16,785 nt of DNA from CAYTRP01 sp964625145 (GTDB lineage: Bacteria > Sumerlaeota > Sumerlaeia > SLMS01 > JAHLLQ01). A model generated the notes under the pieces. It was not told the DNA's origin. It saw only the letters and a program-made list of their open reading frames with translations, and did not search any database. Numbering within the stretch: the first letter of the stretch is position 1; every line of letters starts with the position of its first letter. The stretch covers positions 1 through 16,785 of the forward strand of contig CAZVAQ010000077.1 of the NCBI GenBank assembly GCA_964625145.1, given 5' to 3'. The translations under genes and the position numbers were made by a program. Positions 13,191 to 16,785 of this stretch are shown piece by piece.

Positions 13191-15734
13191 ATGAATGCTT
13201 CGACCTTGCTTGCAAGACTCGGCATGGGCGCGTCATTGCTCCTGCTGACCTCCGCGGCCCCGGCAGACTTCGTGTCCAACTACAATGGCACGATCACCAA
13301 CTCCGGCGGTGGCACCACCTATGCCTTTGCGGGCGCGGATTACGCCGATCCGTTGGATGGCATCCATCAATTCACGCTGGCCTTGGTCAACGAAGGCGAA
13401 GGCGACGATGCCCTGTCCGTCTCCAACTCCTTTCCGGCCGGCAGTATCTACACCTACTACGGGATCACCATCGAGCTGACGCCGGAACAGGCGGGGACGG
13501 TGGATTTCACGCAGAACTCGCAGCTCAGCTTCAAGATCAAGGCGAACACGCCGACGGCGCACAACACGTTCGTCGTGCGCGTCGAGGATTCCAATGGCGC
13601 AATGGAATACAACAACACCGCCTACGAGATTCCCGCCCTGACGACGGAGTACCAGGAAATCACGGTGCCGCTGACGTTCTTCCAGGAGGGTGGCCAGCCC
13701 GCCGACCTCACCATCGCCCGCAACATTACCTTCGGCGCCGTGAACCTGCCCGGCGCTCCGGCCGACGTCGAAGTGAACTTCACCGTGGACGACGTCACCG
13801 TTGACGGCCCGCCGCTGCCGACCGATGCGCTCTTCCTGTCGGACTACAATGGCACGATCGTCAATTCCGGTGGCGGTGTGACCTATGCGTTTGCGGGCGC
13901 GGAGTATGCCGATCCGTTGGATGGGATCCATCCCTTCACGCTGGCCTTGGTCAACGAAGGCGAAGGCGATGATGCCCTCGCGATCTCGAATGACATCCCC
14001 GCCGGTGCCGTCTACACGTACTACGGCATCACGGTCGAGCTGTCACCAGAGCAAGTGGACACCTTGAACCTTCTCCAGGCCTCGAACCTGAGCTTCAAGA
14101 TCAAGGCCAACACGGAGACGGCGCACAACGAATTCGTCGTGCGCATCGAGGATGCGGACGGCGGCGAGGAGTTCAACAACACCTCATATACAATTCCCCC
14201 CCTGTCGACGGAGTACCAGGAGATCAGCATCCCGCTGACGTACTTCCAGGAGGGCGGCCAGCCGGCTGATCTCACCATCGCGAAGAACATCACCTTCGGC
14301 GCGATAAACCTGCCCGGAGCACCGGAGGTCATTGAAGTCGACTTCAGCGTCGACGATGTCCGCGTGGACGGTCCTCCGCTCGTGACCGAGCCGACCGGCA
14401 ATCTCTTTGTTGCAGACTACAATGGCACGATCGTCAATTCCGGCGGTGGCGACACGTTTGCCTACGCGGGTGCCGAGTATGCCGATCCGCTGACCGGCGA
14501 CTTTCCCTTCACGCTCGCCCTCGTCAACGAAGGCGAAGGGGACGATGCCCTGGCGATCTCGAACGACATCCCCGCCGGCGCCGTCTACACCTACTACGGC
14601 ATCACGATCGAGCTGACCCCCGGACAGGCCGGCACGCTGAACATGCTGCAGGCGTCCGACCTGAAGTTCAAGATCAAGGCCAACACGGAGAGCGCGCACA
14701 ATGAGTTCGTCGTGCGCATCGAAGATGCGGATGGTGGTGAGGAGTACAACAACACCGCCTTTGTGATCCCGCCGCTGACAACCGAGTACCAGGATATCAC
14801 GGTTCCCCTGTCCTTCTTCCAAGGCGGTGGACAGCCGGCTGACCTCTCCATCGCCAAGAACATCACCTTTGGGGCGGTCAACCTGCCGTTTGCTCCGGAG
14901 GTCATCGAGGTGGACTTCACGGTGGACGACGTCATCGTGACCGGTAGCGGCACCGAGCCGATCCCGCCGATCACCAACTTCCTTGTCAACTTCAACAGCC
15001 AATCCAACGTCGGCCCCACTGGCGGCGTCATCGGAACCGATTGGGGCTATGGCAACCCGTTCTTCACCGGGCCCGCGCCGACGTCCTTTGTGGAACGCGC
15101 GCCGGGCGATTACGCATGGGAGATCAATGGCGACCTGACCAACGAAGGCGATGGCTACTCCTTCGTGGCCTTCTATGTGCGCATGGACGAGGCCGTGAAC
15201 GTCGGCCGGGACGTGTCCAGCGCGACGCACGTGCGCATGGACGCGCGCATCGGCGCGGACGACAACCTGAACTGGATGGTTCGCCTGGAGGACTCCGTCG
15301 GCGACCCGGGTCTTGAATACCAGAACGACAACTGGGCCTTTGATCCGCCCCTGACCACCGAGTTCCAGACCTACATGATTCCCATCGAGGAGTTCACCGA
15401 TGGCATCGGCGTCACGGGCTTTGTTGCGACGGACTTGACGAAGGTGCGCTCCATCACCGTCTTCACCGACGCGGGGCCCAACTCCCAGACGGCAGTGCTC
15501 AAGCCGCGTCTCACCTTGGACAACGTTGGCTTTGTCTTCCCGATCACCAGCACTCCCGGAGACGCGAATGACGATGGCGTGATCAACGTCGCCGACGTGA
15601 CCGCCGTGTACAACTACCTCAATGGCGGCGCGGCACTCCCCGGCGATGGCGATGTGAACGGTGATCTGGATGTCACCGAGGCAGACGCCGAGTTGCTCAT
15701 CGACCACATCGTCAACGGCACGGCGCTGCCGTAA
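13191..15734 (+). CDS. Secreted three-repeat protein with fourth beta-sandwich module and type I dockerin
   Basis: This is an 847-residue acidic secreted protein. A signal peptide (about 1-25, ending SAAPA) precedes three gapless 180-residue repeats at 27-206, 215-394 and 406-585, joined by 8- and 11-residue Pro/Thr linkers. Each runs from a YNGTI-NSGGG motif through ALVNEGEGDDAL, YTYYGIT, FKIKAN, FVVR-ED and TTEYQ-I to FTVDDV. A more distant module (about 592-785) keeps VRLEDS, LTTEFQTYMIPI and LDNVGF. The patterns suggest CBM11/CIA30-like carbohydrate-binding beta-sandwiches. The last 60 residues form a type I dockerin with two calcium loops (D791ANDDGVINVAD and D821VNGDLDVTEAD). The start at 13191 has AGGAGA upstream. 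No catalytic domain is evident, so it may be a binding scaffold anchored to an unknown cohesin. Confidence 0.88.
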   Translation: MNASTLLARLGMGASLLLLTSAAPADFVSNYNGTITNSGGGTTYAFAGADYADPLDGIHQFTLALVNEGEGDDALSVSNSFPAGSIYTYYGITIELTPEQAGTVDFTQNSQLSFKIKANTPTAHNTFVVRVEDSNGAMEYNNTAYEIPALTTEYQEITVPLTFFQEGGQPADLTIARNITFGAVNLPGAPADVEVNFTVDDVTVDGPPLPTDALFLSDYNGTIVNSGGGVTYAFAGAEYADPLDGIHPFTLALVNEGEGDDALAISNDIPAGAVYTYYGITVELSPEQVDTLNLLQASNLSFKIKANTETAHNEFVVRIEDADGGEEFNNTSYTIPPLSTEYQEISIPLTYFQEGGQPADLTIAKNITFGAINLPGAPEVIEVDFSVDDVRVDGPPLVTEPTGNLFVADYNGTIVNSGGGDTFAYAGAEYADPLTGDFPFTLALVNEGEGDDALAISNDIPAGAVYTYYGITIELTPGQAGTLNMLQASDLKFKIKANTESAHNEFVVRIEDADGGEEYNNTAFVIPPLTTEYQDITVPLSFFQGGGQPADLSIAKNITFGAVNLPFAPEVIEVDFTVDDVIVTGSGTEPIPPITNFLVNFNSQSNVGPTGGVIGTDWGYGNPFFTGPAPTSFVERAPGDYAWEINGDLTNEGDGYSFVAFYVRMDEAVNVGRDVSSATHVRMDARIGADDNLNWMVRLEDSVGDPGLEYQNDNWAFDPPLTTEFQTYMIPIEEFTDGIGVTGFVATDLTKVRSITVFTDAGPNSQTAVLKPRLTLDNVGFVFPITSTPGDANDDGVINVADVTAVYNYLNGGAALPGDGDVNGDLDVTEADAELLIDHIVNGTALP
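13269..13808 (+). repeat. 180-codon tandem repeat unit 1
   Basis: This 540-bp unit encodes residues 27-206 of the dockerin protein. By hand count it is about 75% identical to unit 2 at the protein level, with no indels. Confidence 0.9.
13833..14372 (+). repeat. 180-codon tandem repeat unit 2
   Basis: This 540-bp unit encodes residues 215-394. A 24-bp linker separates it from unit 1. Units 2 and 3 share long stretches such as ALAISNDIPAGAVYTYYGIT and look closer to each other than to unit 1. Confidence 0.9.
14406..14945 (+). repeat. 180-codon tandem repeat unit 3
   Basis: This 540-bp unit encodes residues 406-585. A 33-bp linker separates it from unit 2. The length is exactly conserved across all three units. 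Confidence 0.9.
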
Positions 15735-15791
15735 GGTTCGAGAGTGACTGCAATACCGGATCCGCTTCTGCAACCTTTCCAGGAACCCACA

Positions 15792-16785
15792 ATGACCACC
15801 ACTCTCACTACAAGTTCAGCCCTGCACTCCGGCGGCATTCCCGCCGCCGGAGCCAGGAGGTTGGAACAGCCCCAAGCATCACTGGCGCCGTATCACTCGT
15901 TCCCTCCGGACTTCCTGTGGGGAACGGCTGCGGCGTCCTACCAGATCGAAGGCGCCGCGAGCGAAGACGGACGCGGCCCGTCCATCTGGGACACGTTCTG
16001 CCGCCGACCCGGAGCAATCCGCAACGGCGACAACGGCGATGTCGCGTGCGATCACTATCACCGGTTCGAGGAAGACCTGGACCTGATGGCGGCGCTCGGC
16101 ATTCGCAACTATCGGTTCTCGATCGCGTGGCCGCGCATCTTCCCGGAAGGGCGCGGCCGCATCAACGGTGCGGGCATCGACTTCTATGACCGGCTGATTG
16201 ACGGCATGCTCTCCCGCGGCATCACACCGTCGGCCACGCTGTACCATTGGGATCTTCCGCAGGCGCTGGAGGATCGCGGCGGCTGGCGCGTTCGCGATAC
16301 AGTCGAGGCGTTTGGACAGTATGCGGAATTGATGGCGCGTCACTTTGGTGATCGCGTCGCCATGTGGTACACGCTCAACGAGCCTTGGTGCTCTTGGGTG
16401 CTGGGATACAAGGATGGTATCCATGCACCCGGCGCGCGGGAATCCGGGCAAATCCACAACCAGATCGCCCACAATCTGCTCCTGGCCCACGGCATGGGTG
16501 TGCAGGCATTGCGCGCGGGTGCCGGCTCGAAAGCTCTTCGCGTCGGCATCGTGTACAACCCCTGCAACCTGGTGCCATTCACGGAAAGCACGCAGGATGT
16601 GGACGCAGCCCGGGCCTTGTGGCATCAACGCAATGCCTGGCTGATGGATCCGGCCATGCGTGGATCGTATCCCGAGGCCGAGCTTGAGGCCATGGGCGCC
16701 GATGCGCCACGCATCGATGACGGCGAAATGGAGACGATCTGCCAACCTATCGACTTCTTGGGCCTGAACGTCTACTTCGCGACGG
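15792..16785 (+). CDS. GH1 family beta-glucosidase, 3' end beyond the window
   Basis: The first 331 codons of a glycoside hydrolase family 1 enzyme are present; the gene continues past the window edge. Hallmarks are FPPDFLWGTAAASYQIEGA from residue 37, YRFSIAWPRIFPEG, LYHWDLPQAL and TLNEPW, where E197 is the acid/base. IDFLGLNVYF lies close to the end. The nucleophile motif (normally ITENG) falls outside. AGGA lies seven bases before the ATG at 15792. About 36 residues precede the usual GH1 start; they are Thr/Ser/Ala-rich and do not look like a signal peptide. The enzyme probably acts in the cytoplasm on imported cello- or other beta-linked oligosaccharides. It follows the dockerin protein by 57 bases. 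Confidence 0.93.
   Translation, partial: MTTTLTTSSALHSGGIPAAGARRLEQPQASLAPYHSFPPDFLWGTAAASYQIEGAASEDGRGPSIWDTFCRRPGAIRNGDNGDVACDHYHRFEEDLDLMAALGIRNYRFSIAWPRIFPEGRGRINGAGIDFYDRLIDGMLSRGITPSATLYHWDLPQALEDRGGWRVRDTVEAFGQYAELMARHFGDRVAMWYTLNEPWCSWVLGYKDGIHAPGARESGQIHNQIAHNLLLAHGMGVQALRAGAGSKALRVGIVYNPCNLVPFTESTQDVDAARALWHQRNAWLMDPAMRGSYPEAELEAMGADAPRIDDGEMETICQPIDFLGLNVYFAT

Noticed and set aside
13269..14945. Regularly spaced repeats that could suggest an array
   Set aside because: The units are 540-bp coding repeats in one open frame, not CRISPR repeats with unique spacers.
14184..15773. Long antisense open frame (529 codons) opposite the dockerin gene
   Set aside because: It mirrors the repeats of the plus-strand gene and lacks any domain. 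It is an effect of codon bias on the complementary strand.

Overview
The window is GC-rich bacterial DNA carrying one 10-N scaffold gap, so it probably comes from a draft or metagenome assembly. A GspG-like prepilin (residues FTLIELL, ending in a 'YYDASNGTISTGDIM' type tail), a type I dockerin on a multi-repeat secreted protein, a sigma-54 activator with a XylR_N/V4R sensor and a GC-rich palindromic interspersed element together suggest a free-living Gram-negative bacterium. The style fits the Planctomycetota/Verrucomicrobiota or the Sumerlaeota/Hydrogenedentota candidate phyla. This placement is an impression from protein style, not a phylogenetic result.

Region 1 (1-1670) holds a membrane protein with a C-terminal superinfection-immunity-like domain. 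It is followed by a small CxxNxxRS tyrosine phosphatase (COG4551 type) preceded by an in-frame partial duplicate of its own first 36 codons. A cluster of GC-rich palindromes then separates these genes from the convergent regulator.

Region 2 (1671-7059) looks like a self-contained regulatory unit. A sigma-54-dependent activator (XylR_N-V4R-AAA-HTH_8, minus strand) is divergent from an operon of an M20 metallohydrolase, an acetate kinase and a shorter acetate-kinase-like protein that has lost most catalytic residues. The intergenic region holds a perfect 7-3-7 palindrome. It overlaps a plausible sigma-70 promoter of the regulator and lies about 80 bp upstream of a candidate -24/-12 promoter for the operon. 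This arrangement resembles xylR-type autoregulation with distal activation, and it is the most interesting unit in the window.

Region 3 (7063-16785) is a carbohydrate-use locus. On the minus strand, reading from 12140 down to 7063, are a solute-binding lipoprotein, two CUT1-type permeases and a clan GH-A glycoside hydrolase lipoprotein, tightly packed. Divergent on the plus strand are a prepilin-like protein, a secreted protein with three 180-residue repeats plus a fourth related module and a dockerin, and a GH1 beta-glucosidase cut off by the window end. The 237-bp divergent intergenic region contains two GTTA-N4-TAAC palindromes that look like LacI/GntR-family operators. The likely flow is surface capture and hydrolysis of a glycan, import of oligosaccharides by the ABC transporter, and cytoplasmic cleavage by the GH1 enzyme. 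The transporter ATPase and any LacI-type regulator are not in the window.

No tRNA, rRNA, CRISPR array or transposase was seen. No stretch longer than 300 bases lacks a gene.
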